This document shows, in pieces, positions 27,201 through 35,490 of a stretch of 64,000 nt of DNA. Position 1 is the first letter of the stretch, and every line of letters begins with the position of its first letter. Origin of the DNA: DATEOR01 sp963766725 (GTDB lineage: Bacteria > Actinomycetota > Thermoleophilia > Gaiellales > Gaiellaceae); contig CAVYBK010000006.1 in the NCBI GenBank assembly GCA_963766725.1, forward strand, positions 475,779 through 539,778. The letters run 5' to 3'. A model generated the notes under the pieces. It made no database searches and was not told the DNA's origin. It saw only the letters and a list, made by a program, of their open reading frames with translations. A program made the position numbers and the translations under genes.

Positions 27201-27784
27201 GCGACACCCCGGACTTCCGCGATCTCGTGGGCGACGATCTCACGCCCGAGGAGGAGCTCGAGCTCGCCCGGGTGGACAGCCTGCTCCGCTCGGTGCCCGG
27301 GCCGGTGACAGAGGTTCCCGGCTCCCTCACGCACGCCGTCGAGCGCATCGGGACGGCCAGGCCGATCTGGACGCGCCGCCGGGTCTTCGTGGCCGTCGCG
27401 CTCGCAGCCACCGTCGCGGCGCTCTTCTTCGGCGCCGGCCGCTGGCTCGACCGCGGCTTCGACGCCCGCGCGTCCGTGGAGATGACACCGGGAACGAGCG
27501 CGCCCAACGCCTCTGCCAAGATCGAGCTCGGCCCGCGAGACGACGCGACCGGCAACTGGAGGATGCGCATCGTCGTCGACGGCCTCCCTCACCTCGAGGG
27601 CAACGACTACTACGTCCTCTGGCTCGCGAAGGACGGCGAGTACGCGGGCGCCTGCGGGACCTTCAACGTCAGCGGCCGCACGACCGTCGACCTGACCGCG
27701 AGCTACGACCTCTCCGAGTACGACGCGTGGGTGATCACCCGCAAGGGGTCGGACTCGCCCTGGCTTCTCTCCGCTGAGACCTAA
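27197..27784 (+). CDS. RskA-like membrane anti-sigma factor
   Basis: A 195-residue protein with an N-terminal cytoplasmic helical part (PEEELELARVDSLLRSVPG), one membrane helix (VFVAVALAATVAALFFGAG), and an extracytoplasmic beta domain (LPHLEGNDYYVLWLAKDGEY, YDAWVITRKGSDSP) like the C-terminal domain of anti-sigma-K factors. It lacks the HxxxCxxC zinc motif. It is coupled to the preceding ECF sigma gene, which it should sequester; release probably depends on regulated proteolysis. Its TAA overlaps the thyX stop (CTAA). Confidence 0.85.
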   Translation: MSDTPDFRDLVGDDLTPEEELELARVDSLLRSVPGPVTEVPGSLTHAVERIGTARPIWTRRRVFVAVALAATVAALFFGAGRWLDRGFDARASVEMTPGTSAPNASAKIELGPRDDATGNWRMRIVVDGLPHLEGNDYYVLWLAKDGEYAGACGTFNVSGRTTVDLTASYDLSEYDAWVITRKGSDSPWLLSAET

Positions 27785-28488
27785 GGTGCCGTTCTATCGG
27801 CCGCGACGAAGGCCTCGTACGTGACCGGCATCTTCTCGGCGAAGAGCTGCTCGACGGCGTCCGCGTAGCGCCTGATCTCGCGCTGAGCCGTCTCGGCCGC
27901 GCGGAGGGAGACGAAGTTCATCAGGGCGCGGGCGTTGACCGTCCAGTAGAACTCGGTGTAGGCGCCGACCGGCATGACCGCCCGCGCGAGCTCGCGCGCG
28001 ACCCCCATCTCGACGAGCCGCTCGTAGGCGGAATAGGCGGCGGCATAGACCGCGGCCAGCTCGTCTCGGGTCGTCTGCGCGATCTCGTCCGTGACCGGCT
28101 CGAAGGAGTAGGCGCCCGGCTTGCCGACCTGGCTGCGCACGTCCTCAGGCGCCGGGACGTAGAACTCGTCGGTCGCCTTCGCGTACCGCATGCTGAACTC
28201 GTTGAAGGAGCCGATGCGGTGGCGGAACCACTCGCGCGCGACGAAGATCGGCGCGCGGATGTGGAAGCGGAACGCGTTGTGCTCGAAGGGGGTTCCGTGG
28301 CGCTCGCGCATGAGGAAGCGGATGAGGCCCGCGTCGCCGTCTTCCATGACCTCTTTGCGGCGGGCGAAGCTGACGCGGGCGGCGTTCACCACCGAAAGGT
28401 CGCTCGCCATCGAATCGTCCAGCCGGACGAAGCCGTGATCGAGGACCTGAATCGTCTCTTCCGCCACGCGCTGCTCCACAGTGCTCAC
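27781..28488 (-). CDS. thyX: ThyX, FAD-dependent thymidylate synthase
   Basis: The 235-residue enzyme converts dUMP to dTMP with methylenetetrahydrofolate, FAD and NADPH. It has the ThyX signature RHRIGSFNEFSMRY (the RHRxxSxNExSxRY motif), the substrate-binding GTPFEHNAFRFHI block, and the C-terminal NARALMNFVSLR helix with the catalytic region. Length is normal. It is convergent with the anti-sigma gene. Neighbouring folE2 feeds the same folate pathway. Confidence 0.96.
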   Translation of the reverse strand: MSTVEQRVAEETIQVLDHGFVRLDDSMASDLSVVNAARVSFARRKEVMEDGDAGLIRFLMRERHGTPFEHNAFRFHIRAPIFVAREWFRHRIGSFNEFSMRYAKATDEFYVPAPEDVRSQVGKPGAYSFEPVTDEIAQTTRDELAAVYAAAYSAYERLVEMGVARELARAVMPVGAYTEFYWTVNARALMNFVSLRAAETAQREIRRYADAVEQLFAEKMPVTYEAFVAADRTAP

Positions 28489-28580
28489 GTCACCTCACTC
28501 TAACGAGGGCGCAGGAGGACGCCGATATGGCAGCTAGAGTCTTGCATCGCCGTCACGGGGTCCGGCACTCGACACAGCCA

Positions 28581-30251
28581 ATGCGCTTCACCAAGCTCGC
28601 ACTTGCCCTCCTGCTCGCCACCTGCGCGTGGTCGGCTGCCGCGCCCGCGTCGGCGGCTCCGCGGCCGCTCCCGCCGCTCACGCCGGCCAAGCACGACGCT
28701 CTCTCTCGTGCGCTCGAGCAGGGCCGGCTGACCGAGTCGCAGTACGCGCTCGAGCGCGCCCGGTCGCTCTTCACTCTGGGCCGCGTCCGCGCCGAGTTCG
28801 GCCACGTCGCCCCCGCGAATCCGCACGCCGCCACCTTCATCCTCCGCGACCTTCTCGCCCGGACGCGGTTCCTCTCCGGCTCCGAGCACGCCGAGGCGAA
28901 GGCGATTCTCTCCCGCCCCGACGGCGCTCCCACCTTCCACGGCGAGCCGACCTGGGACTTCGACGCGGTTCCCACGAGCTTCTGCGAGGGCGGCGGCCGG
29001 CCGCTCTGCTTCCACTGGGACGACAATCCGACGAACCGCGACTCGCCGCCGCCGGCGGACACCAACCCGGCGAACGGGATCCCCGACCAGATCGACGACA
29101 CGATCGCGGTGCTCGACAACGTGTGGGACACGGAGACGGCTGGGCTCGGCTACCGCGATCCCCTCGACGACAGCGCGACGACGCTGAACGACGGCGGCGG
29201 GCCCCAGCTGGACATCTACATCGCCGACATCGGCAGCATCGGGCTCTTCGGCTACTGCACGAGCGACGACCCGCACGCCTACGAGTTCAGCGCCCCCTGG
29301 GCTGTCTCGGCCTACTGCGTGCTCGACGACGACTACCGCCAGGGCCAGTACGGAATCGGCCAGACGCCGCTCGAGTACCTCCAGGTGACCGCAGCGCACG
29401 AGTTCTTCCACGCGGTGCAGTTCGCCTACGACTGGTTCGAGGACTACGCGCTCATGGAGGGATCGGCCATGTGGATGGAGGGCCAGGTCTACCCGGCTGT
29501 CATCGACCGGATCAACTACCTCGGCCGCAGCGCGCTCGCCCGGCCGGGCGTCCCGCTCGACACCGGCGCCGGTGGCTTCGAGTACGGCGCGTGGCTCTTC
29601 TGGCGGTTCCTGACGGAGAAGGTCTTCTCGGGCGACCCGACGATCATCCGCGAGATCTGGGAACGGGCCGACGGCGGACCCTCGCCCGCATACGGCGACC
29701 TGTACTCCTTCCAGGCCGTACGGAGCGCGCTCGCCGCGCATGGCCTCGCCTTCCGCAGCACGTTCGCGCAATTCGGCTGGACGAACGACCTGCGCGACTA
29801 CGAGGAAGCGGACTTCGGCTACCCGGTCGCTCCGCTCGCAGCGAAGTTCAAGTTCGGCCCCTCCCTGCACTCGACGGGTTGGAAGGCGCCGAGACTCGCC
29901 CACCTCTCCACGCGCTTCTATCGCTTCCGTCCGCAGGCGGTCGGCGCGGTGGCGAAGCTGCACCTCCGCGTCGACCTTCCCGGGCCGGCGAAGAACCCCG
30001 CGGCAACTGCGATCGTCTATGCGAAGGGCGGCCCGAGGGAGATCCACCCGATCGGGCTCGACAGCCAAGGCGATGGCCACGTGACCGTGAAGTTCGGGAG
30101 CTCGGAGGTCTGGAAGGTCGACCTCGTCCTCTCGAACGGGAGTCTCCGCTTCGACTGCGCGCCGAAGGACTTCCCGAACACCGTCTACTCCTGCGGCGGG
30201 TTCCCGAAGGACGACGGCCGCATGTACCGCTTCCGCGCCCGCCTGGGCTAA
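28581..30251 (+). CDS. Secreted putative zinc metalloprotease (MXAN_6640-like)
   Basis: From ATG 28581 the 556-residue protein has a signal peptide (LALALLLATCAWSAAAPASA), a pro-region, and a catalytic domain with HEFFH at residues 273-277 in VTAAHEFFHAVQFAYDWFE. A downstream Glu-rich helix (LMEGSAMWMEGQVY) probably provides the third ligand. The 'DTNPANGIPDQID' segment before it resembles calcium-binding loops seen in this family. The C-terminal ~150 residues are beta-rich. An in-frame upstream GTG-type start exists but the signal peptide fixes the start. Natural substrates unknown. Confidence 0.82.
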   Translation: MRFTKLALALLLATCAWSAAAPASAAPRPLPPLTPAKHDALSRALEQGRLTESQYALERARSLFTLGRVRAEFGHVAPANPHAATFILRDLLARTRFLSGSEHAEAKAILSRPDGAPTFHGEPTWDFDAVPTSFCEGGGRPLCFHWDDNPTNRDSPPPADTNPANGIPDQIDDTIAVLDNVWDTETAGLGYRDPLDDSATTLNDGGGPQLDIYIADIGSIGLFGYCTSDDPHAYEFSAPWAVSAYCVLDDDYRQGQYGIGQTPLEYLQVTAAHEFFHAVQFAYDWFEDYALMEGSAMWMEGQVYPAVIDRINYLGRSALARPGVPLDTGAGGFEYGAWLFWRFLTEKVFSGDPTIIREIWERADGGPSPAYGDLYSFQAVRSALAAHGLAFRSTFAQFGWTNDLRDYEEADFGYPVAPLAAKFKFGPSLHSTGWKAPRLAHLSTRFYRFRPQAVGAVAKLHLRVDLPGPAKNPAATAIVYAKGGPREIHPIGLDSQGDGHVTVKFGSSEVWKVDLVLSNGSLRFDCAPKDFPNTVYSCGGFPKDDGRMYRFRARLG

Positions 30252-30257
30252 GCGGCG

Positions 30258-30491
30258 CTAGCTCTTCTCGTCGCTCTGGACGAGCGCGAGCAGGCTCTCG
30301 TGCTCCTCGCGGCAGGCCGGGCAGCCTTCGAGATGGGCTCGCAGGCCGGGGACGGCCGCGTCGGCGTCCTTGCCGGCAACCTCGAGGTCGACGTAGCGGT
30401 CGAGCTCCTCGAAACAGGCGTCGCAGCCGATCTCCGGTCCGGCCGGCCCGAGCAGGCGCCCGAGCAGCTCGTTCGTGTTCGCGTCTTCCAT
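30258..30491 (-). CDS. Zinc-finger anti-sigma factor (zf-HC2)
   Basis: A 77-residue soluble protein with CDACFEELDRYVDLE followed by the HxxxCxxC motif (HLEGCPAC), the ZAS fold of zinc-binding anti-sigma factors such as RsrA. There is no membrane segment, so it senses a cytoplasmic signal, probably oxidation of the Cys residues (inference). Its ATG overlaps the TGA of the upstream ECF sigma gene (TGATG), its expected partner. Confidence 0.85.
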   Translation of the reverse strand: MEDANTNELLGRLLGPAGPEIGCDACFEELDRYVDLEVAGKDADAAVPGLRAHLEGCPACREEHESLLALVQSDEKS

Positions 30492-31138
30492 CAGCTCGTC
30501 TCCTCCAGGTGCGCACGCAGCTTGGCGCGCGCGTCGTGCAACGTCTTGTACAGGGCGCCCCTCGTCGTCGACAGGCGTTCGGCGAGCACGTCGATCGGGA
30601 CGCCGTTCACGGCGAGCGCGACGAGCACTCGCCGCTGGTGCGGGGTCAGGACGTCGTCCATCGCCGCGGCGATCCTCCCGAGACGCTCACGGACCTCGAC
30701 GTCCTCTTCGGGACCCGGCGAGACGGCCTGGAACGAGCCGAGCGCCTCCGGTTCGAACGGCAGCTCGCGGTCCCGCCAGGTTTGCCTCCGCACCTTCACC
30801 GCGGCCTCGTAGAGCGCGAACTTGTAGGCCCACGTCGTCAGCTTGCTCAGGCCGCGGAAGTCGTCGAGCCGCCGGAGGACTGCGAGGAGCGCGTCGTCTG
30901 CCGCCTCCATTGCGATGGCATCCGCCTCCGCCCCGGTGAGCCCTCGGCGGCGGCGGGACACCTCGAACCGCGCGGCCCTCAGAAGGAGCGCGTGCAGGCG
31001 GGCGCACGCGTCGTCGTACGCCCGCCCGCTGCTCTTCAAGCCCTGCAGGAGCTCCTGGGATTCGGGGTCGAGCGTGGTGCCGGGTGCGACGGAGGTGGTC
31101 CGCATGACCCCCTCAACGGTAGTCGTCGCGGGGGTCAC
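30491..31138 (-). CDS. ECF-type sigma factor paired with a zf-HC2 anti-sigma
   Basis: The 215-residue product has sigma region 2 (DDALLAVLRRLDDFRGLSKL then TTWAYKFALYEAAVKVRRQ) and region 4 (LTPHQRRVLVALAVNGVPID ... LSTTRGALYKTLHDARAKLR). The GTG at 31138 overlaps the stop of the upstream 72-aa gene (GTGA); an internal ATG at 31105 is an alternative. Three coupled genes (72-aa protein, sigma, anti-sigma) form a compact regulatory operon. Confidence 0.88.
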   Translation of the reverse strand: MTPATTTVEGVMRTTSVAPGTTLDPESQELLQGLKSSGRAYDDACARLHALLLRAARFEVSRRRRGLTGAEADAIAMEAADDALLAVLRRLDDFRGLSKLTTWAYKFALYEAAVKVRRQTWRDRELPFEPEALGSFQAVSPGPEEDVEVRERLGRIAAAMDDVLTPHQRRVLVALAVNGVPIDVLAERLSTTRGALYKTLHDARAKLRAHLEETS

Positions 31139-31353
31139 GCGACTTCCCTCGGCTCGAGGGGACCCAGGATGCGGACGGCGAGCTCCGGCGGGCAGCCTTG
31201 CTCGACGAGCTCGATCAGCCGGTGCAGGTCGTACCGCGGGTCGCGGGCGACGCGGGCCGCGAGCGGAAGCGAGAAGCCCGAAAGGGCGAGCTGCTCGCGC
31301 CGCCAGCGGTTCACGTCCGCGCCGGCCGGCTCCAGGCTCGAGAGCGTTCGCAC
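31135..31353 (-). CDS. Small helical protein leading the sigma/anti-sigma operon (72 aa)
   Basis: It starts at GTG 31353 with GAGG upstream. The core DVNRWRREQLALSGFSLPLA and DPRYDLHRLIELVEQGCPPE pattern is one I recognise as a widespread short actinobacterial protein of unknown function. A longer upstream reading in the same frame is antisense to the DoxX gene and rejected. Its TGA overlaps the sigma factor start. Confidence 0.65.
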   Translation of the reverse strand: MRTLSSLEPAGADVNRWRREQLALSGFSLPLAARVARDPRYDLHRLIELVEQGCPPELAVRILGPLEPREVA

Positions 31354-31361
31354 GTCAGTCC

Positions 31362-31769
31362 TCAGGCAGCTCGGTGGGCCGGCTCGGTCGACGTGGTGTG
31401 CTTGGGGGCCGGCACGGTGCGATAGGCCCACGCCAGTCGCCCGAGGGCGAGCGCGGCGAGGAACAGGCCGAAGTCGCGGAGCGCGATGTCGTAGTACTCC
31501 GGCGGGTTGTTCGTGAGCAGGTTCACCACGATGCCGCCGAGCCACGCTGCCACGACGAAGCCTCCGATCCACGGCGCCGCCAGGACGAGCAGGCCGGCCG
31601 CGATCTCGACGACTCCGACGAAGTACATGAAGTCCTGCGCGCTCCCCGGGACGATGTCGTCGATCCAGGGCGCGAGGTACTGCGTCCAGTCCACCGTCCA
31701 GTTGAAGAACTTGTCGAGCCCGAACAGGATCGGTGCGACGACGAAACCGATGCGAAGCAACATGAACAC
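31362..31769 (-). CDS. DoxX-family membrane protein
   Basis: A ~135-residue protein with four membrane helices and the DoxX pattern: RIGFVVAPILFGLDKFFNWT at the start, FMYFVGVVEIAAGLLVL in helix 2 and a C-terminal RDFGLFLAALALGRLAW. The start is GTG 31769 or ATG 31763. Proteins of this family associate with oxidative or thiol stress systems in actinobacteria; here no partner is evident. It lies 8 nt ahead of the 72-aa gene of the sigma operon. Confidence 0.82.
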   Translation of the reverse strand: MFMLLRIGFVVAPILFGLDKFFNWTVDWTQYLAPWIDDIVPGSAQDFMYFVGVVEIAAGLLVLAAPWIGGFVVAAWLGGIVVNLLTNNPPEYYDIALRDFGLFLAALALGRLAWAYRTVPAPKHTTSTEPAHRAA

Positions 31770-31959
31770 CTGGTAGCCAGGGTCATTGCGGCGAGTGTCG
31801 TTTGCGTGATGTAAAGGTCAATTCGCCACCTCCTTCGACCTCTTGGTGGCGGCCCGCTTTCGTTTCTTACCTTGCGCGTATCGCCGACGGTCCGGGTACA
31901 AAGGTTTGGACGCCCGTTCCGCGAACTGAGGAGGGAAGCACTGCGGATCGGGGAAACTG

Positions 31960-32748
31960 ATGGATGCAAGCGCCTTGAAAGACACCATTCCGGAGAACGC
32001 GCGCGCAGCCCTCGAGCCGACGGCTCAAGGCGCGCAGCTGCGACGCCGCGCGATCGCGGTCGGCGGTTTCGGCCTCCTCGTGCTCGGCTTCCTCGTCGTG
32101 ATCGGCCTCGGGAAGCTGATCGCGCTCCTGCTCCTCCTGGCCCTGGCCGGAGGAGTCGCCTTCGTCGTTGGACGGTCGCTGCGCCGCCGGGGAGGGACGC
32201 TTCGCCACGCCGCGGGCGCCGTCCAGTCGGCTGCAGGCAGCGTCCAGTCCGCCGCGGGCACCGCCGCCCGCCGGCCGGTCGACGGCCTCCGCACGCGGAA
32301 GACCGAGCGGAAGACCGAGAGGCGCGAGCGGTCGCGCGAGCGCGACCGGGGCAAGGAGGCCGGGCGCCTCAACGCACGCGGCGTCGAGCTCCGGCGACAG
32401 GGCGATGCGACTGCGGCCGTCGAGGCCCATCGAGCCGCGCTCGAGATCGCACACTCAGCCGGCGATCCGAGCACGGAGGCGATGACCCTGAACAACCTCG
32501 CCCTCGCCCTTGCCCACACCGGCGACGAGCGCGCGGCGATCGACCACTTCGACGCCTCCGTCACTCTCCTGCGCGAGATCAACGACGAGCATCACGAAGG
32601 CCAGGTCCTCGCGAACCTCGGCTTCCTCCACGGCCGAAGCGGCCGACAGGAGCAGGCGGTCTACTGTCTCGAGGCCGCGCTCGACAGGCTCGAGCCCGAC
32701 TCGCGGGCCTTCCGCCACGTGCAGGAACAGCTGCGCCGCGCGAGCTAG
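31960..32748 (+). CDS. Membrane-anchored TPR protein
   Basis: A 262-residue protein with two hydrophobic helices (residues ~33-67), then Ala/Ser/Gln-rich repeats (HAAGAVQSAAGSVQSAAGT) that resemble an amphipathic coil, an Arg/Lys/Glu-rich stretch, and three tetratricopeptide repeats (RLNARGVELRRQGD ..., TLNNLALALAHTGDERAAID, QVLANLGFLHGRSGRQEQAV). It probably scaffolds other proteins at the membrane. The 190 bp upstream to the divergent DoxX gene hold both promoters; no motif is obvious. Confidence 0.75.
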   Translation: MDASALKDTIPENARAALEPTAQGAQLRRRAIAVGGFGLLVLGFLVVIGLGKLIALLLLLALAGGVAFVVGRSLRRRGGTLRHAAGAVQSAAGSVQSAAGTAARRPVDGLRTRKTERKTERRERSRERDRGKEAGRLNARGVELRRQGDATAAVEAHRAALEIAHSAGDPSTEAMTLNNLALALAHTGDERAAIDHFDASVTLLREINDEHHEGQVLANLGFLHGRSGRQEQAVYCLEAALDRLEPDSRAFRHVQEQLRRAS

Positions 32749-32761
32749 GCGGCCTGAGCCG

Positions 32762-33868
32762 GTGAGGATCAGGGCTGCCGTCCTCGAGGAGTTCGGCCAA
32801 CCGCTCGAGGTCCAGGAGATCGACCTCGCCGAGCCGAAGTCCGGAGAAGTGCTCGTCCGGCTAACCGCCTGTGGGGTCTGCCACACCGATCTCTACACCG
32901 CTTCCGGGGCTGATCCCTCCGGCTACGCGCCGACCGTGCTCGGCCACGAGGGCGCCGGGATCGTGGAGAAGCTGGGCCCCGACGTCACATCCGTCGCGCC
33001 GGGCGACCAGGTCGTGACGCTCTTCTCGCCCCAGTGCCGGGAGTGCATCCACTGCCTCAGCGACCGCACGAACCTCTGTCTGGCGATCCGGGACATGCAG
33101 GGCAAGGGGTTCCTCCCGGACGGGACCACCCGGCTCGGACGGGGCGGCGAGCCGATCCGCCACTTCATGGGGACATCGACGTTCGCCGAGTACACCGTGA
33201 TGCCGGAGATCGCTCTTGCGAAAGTCAATCCAGAGGCGCCGCCGGAGCACGCGTGCCTCTTCGCGTGCGGACTCTCGACCGGCCTCGGCGCCGTGATGAA
33301 CACCGCGAAGGTGGAGGCCGGCGCGACCTGTGTCGTCTTCGGTGCGGGCATGGTCGGGCTGGGCGCGGTCGCAGGGTGCCGGCTCCAGGGCGCCCAGCGC
33401 ATCGTCTGCGTCGACCTTTCGCCCGGGAGGCTCGAGCTCGCGACAGCCCAGGGCGCTACCGACACGCTGGTCGGCGGCCCAGACACCGTCGAGCGGATCC
33501 TGGAGATGACCGCCGGCTTCGGGGCCGACTACACGTTCGAGGCGACGGGCAACGTCGACGTGATGCGCCAGGCCGTCGAATCCGCCCGCATGGGCTGGGG
33601 TCTCTGCACCGTCGCGGGAGTCGCCGGCAAGGGCGAGGTGCTCGAGGTCGTCCCGCGCTATCTGATCACCGGGCGTCGGATCGCGGGCTCGTCGTTCGGC
33701 GGCGTGAAAGGACGCGATCAGGTGCCGGAGTACGTCGAGCGGGCGCTGGCCGGCGACATCGACGTCGGCGCATTCGTGTCCCACCGGATCACGCTCGACG
33801 ACGTCAACCAAGGGTTCGAGCTCATGGAGGCCCAGGACGGCATCAGAAGCGTGATCGAGTTCGCATGA
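32762..33868 (+). CDS. Class III alcohol dehydrogenase (thiol-dependent formaldehyde dehydrogenase type)
   Basis: The 368-residue medium-chain dehydrogenase has catalytic zinc ligands in TACGVCHTD (C40) and GHE (H62, E63), the structural-zinc cysteines C92, C95, C98 and C106 (SPQCRECIHC ... NLC), and a FGAGMVGLGAVAG Rossmann motif. IRDMQGKGFLPDGTTR and the HFMGTSTFAEYTV block are typical of class III (FrmA) enzymes that oxidise S-hydroxymethyl-thiols. In actinobacteria the thiol is often mycothiol; which one is used here cannot be told. The start is GTG 32762. It overlaps the next gene by 4 nt. Confidence 0.88.
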   Translation: MRIRAAVLEEFGQPLEVQEIDLAEPKSGEVLVRLTACGVCHTDLYTASGADPSGYAPTVLGHEGAGIVEKLGPDVTSVAPGDQVVTLFSPQCRECIHCLSDRTNLCLAIRDMQGKGFLPDGTTRLGRGGEPIRHFMGTSTFAEYTVMPEIALAKVNPEAPPEHACLFACGLSTGLGAVMNTAKVEAGATCVVFGAGMVGLGAVAGCRLQGAQRIVCVDLSPGRLELATAQGATDTLVGGPDTVERILEMTAGFGADYTFEATGNVDVMRQAVESARMGWGLCTVAGVAGKGEVLEVVPRYLITGRRIAGSSFGGVKGRDQVPEYVERALAGDIDVGAFVSHRITLDDVNQGFELMEAQDGIRSVIEFA

Positions 33869-34569
33869 TCGTCGAGCGCGTCGAGCACCCCGAGTGGCTT
33901 TCCAACGCCTACCTCGTCGCCGAGGGCCCCGGCGGGCACGGCGTCTTCATCGACAGCAACGGCCTGACGCAGACTTTGGAGGAACGCGCGGAGCGCGACG
34001 GCATCACGATCACGCACGTCCTCTGCACGCACAGCCATCCGGACCACGTCGTCGCGATCGACGAGCTCGCCGCTCGGCACGGCGTGCCACTGCTCGGGCA
34101 GTCACAGCTCGCCGACGGCGACGAGGTCGCGAGCGGAGGGCTCCGTATCCGCGCCCTCTACACGCCCGGCCACTGCGAGGACCACGTCGCGTTCCTCGTC
34201 GACCAGAGCCGCTGCTTCACCGCCGACGTTCTCTTCCGGGGCACCGTCGGCGGAACCTCGGGACCGGACGGCGACCTCGCCAAGCTGAAGCACTCGATTC
34301 TCGACGTCCTCCTCGGCCTCGACGACGAGACGCAGGTCTTCCCGGGCCACAAGGAGGAGACCACCATAGGAGACGAGCGCCGCTCGAACCCCTTCATCCG
34401 CGCGTGGCTCGACGGCGAAGGACTCGTCAGCGAGCCGTGCCGCGTGAACCAGGAGGAGGCGACACTCCTTCTCTGGGCGCCCGACTACGACGGCGGCAAC
34501 AAAGCCCTCGTGAGGCTCGGCTCTGGCCTGGAGACAATCGTCGGTGGCTCGCGCGTCGAGCGACGCTGA
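33865..34569 (+). CDS. Metallo-beta-lactamase-fold hydrolase coupled to the alcohol dehydrogenase
   Basis: A 234-residue protein with the MBL metal motif THSHPDH (residues 55-61), a second His in TPGHCEDHVAF, an Asp in CFTADVLFRGTVGGTSG and a final FPGHKEETT. This is the glyoxalase-II-like branch. Its ATG overlaps the dehydrogenase stop (ATGA). In mycobacteria the mycothiol-dependent formaldehyde dehydrogenase gene is likewise followed by an MBL gene, so I infer hydrolysis of the formyl-thioester product, completing formaldehyde detoxification. Confidence 0.85.
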   Translation: MIVERVEHPEWLSNAYLVAEGPGGHGVFIDSNGLTQTLEERAERDGITITHVLCTHSHPDHVVAIDELAARHGVPLLGQSQLADGDEVASGGLRIRALYTPGHCEDHVAFLVDQSRCFTADVLFRGTVGGTSGPDGDLAKLKHSILDVLLGLDDETQVFPGHKEETTIGDERRSNPFIRAWLDGEGLVSEPCRVNQEEATLLLWAPDYDGGNKALVRLGSGLETIVGGSRVERR

Positions 34570-34638
34570 CCCGGTTCAGGCGGCTATCAAACCGAAGGGC
34601 CACGTTCTACCCTCCCAGGTGCCACCGTCCGAGGAGGA

Positions 34639-35103
34639 ATGATGCGCCGCACTTCGCTCGTCGTCGCCGTCCTCGTCGCCGCACTCGCGCTCAGCGCGAC
34701 CGCCGGCGCCGAGATCAACTCGTTCGCCGAGGCCCGGAGGGGGAGCCTCCATGTCCTTTCGAGCGTCCTCGTCTCGGGACACTCGGTCGACATGCGCGGC
34801 GGTTGGTTCAACACCTCCCTTTCATGCACAACCTCGCGTCGCCTGCACGTCCATGCCGAGATCCAACGGACGACCGCGCACAGCAGCGCGATAACGGGTA
34901 TGGCGAAGACCGGCCACGTGATGAACTGCGCCGAAGGGGGCCCCAACTTCGGATTCACGATCTCGCCATCCGAAGCCGGCATGGCGTGCCCTAACGGCTC
35001 CTGGAAGCCGGGCCGCTACGACTTCTTGACCCGGACCCGGCATGTGCGAAGCGGCGTCGTCGCGGTCGCCACCCTGGGCTGGACGAAGAAGAAGGCGTGC
35101 TAG
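34639..35103 (+). CDS. Small secreted protein of unknown function
   Basis: 154 residues with a signal peptide (TSLVVAVLVAALALSATAGA), then a beta-rich domain with four Cys (SLSCTT, VMNCAEG, MACPN and the terminal KKAC). GGAGGA precedes the ATG at 34639. No family recognised. It is the last gene before the island's left boundary at 35177. Confidence 0.7.
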   Translation: MMRRTSLVVAVLVAALALSATAGAEINSFAEARRGSLHVLSSVLVSGHSVDMRGGWFNTSLSCTTSRRLHVHAEIQRTTAHSSAITGMAKTGHVMNCAEGGPNFGFTISPSEAGMACPNGSWKPGRYDFLTRTRHVRSGVVAVATLGWTKKKAC

Positions 35104-35176
35104 CCAGAAGGGAGTTCGAGACCTAGCTCGACTTCACGTGGTGGATGGCGAAGCCGCCTTCTAGCCGTAAGCGAGG

Positions 35177-35217
35177 AGCCGACGCCCGGACTCGAACCGG
35201 GGACCCCTTCATTACGA
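35177..35217. repeat. 41-bp direct repeat: partial tRNA-Thr 3' end (putative island attachment site, left)
   Basis: Bases 35177-35217 are identical to 59565-59605, which is the 3' end of the tRNA-Thr(CGU) gene from discriminator base to anticodon loop. The 5' half of the tRNA is missing here, so it cannot be a functional tRNA. The sequences on either side differ from those at the other copy. The rest of the 35104-35490 gap shows no gene that I can support. Confidence 0.92.
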
Positions 35218-35490
35218 AAGACGGCCTTACGGCAAATCCTGACGGCCCGACTGTCGGAGCAAGCATCTACGCCGTTTCCCGACGTCCTGGAACGGTCGCC
35301 ATGCGTCGCGATTCGTAAGGCACGTGGACGCGTTGGGGACGCGGCGTTTACTCAGAGGCGTGACCCCGTCTCGAGGTCCGGCGCAGTGCGTGAGGTGGAG
35401 CAACGCCCGTTCGTCCGTCGGCAGCTCACAACGAAGCAATACCCCCTTGCGGTCGCTAAGCGTTCGGCGCGCGGTGCCGATGCTTGAGCC

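Noticed and set aside
28628..31516. 962-codon open frame on the plus strand
   Set aside because: It is out of frame with the secreted protease and antisense to the sigma/anti-sigma operon; composition is Arg/Pro-rich and meaningless.
35177..35217. A tRNA gene at this site
   Set aside because: Only the 3' 41 nt are present; the acceptor and D arms are missing, so it is a fragment (treated as an attachment repeat).
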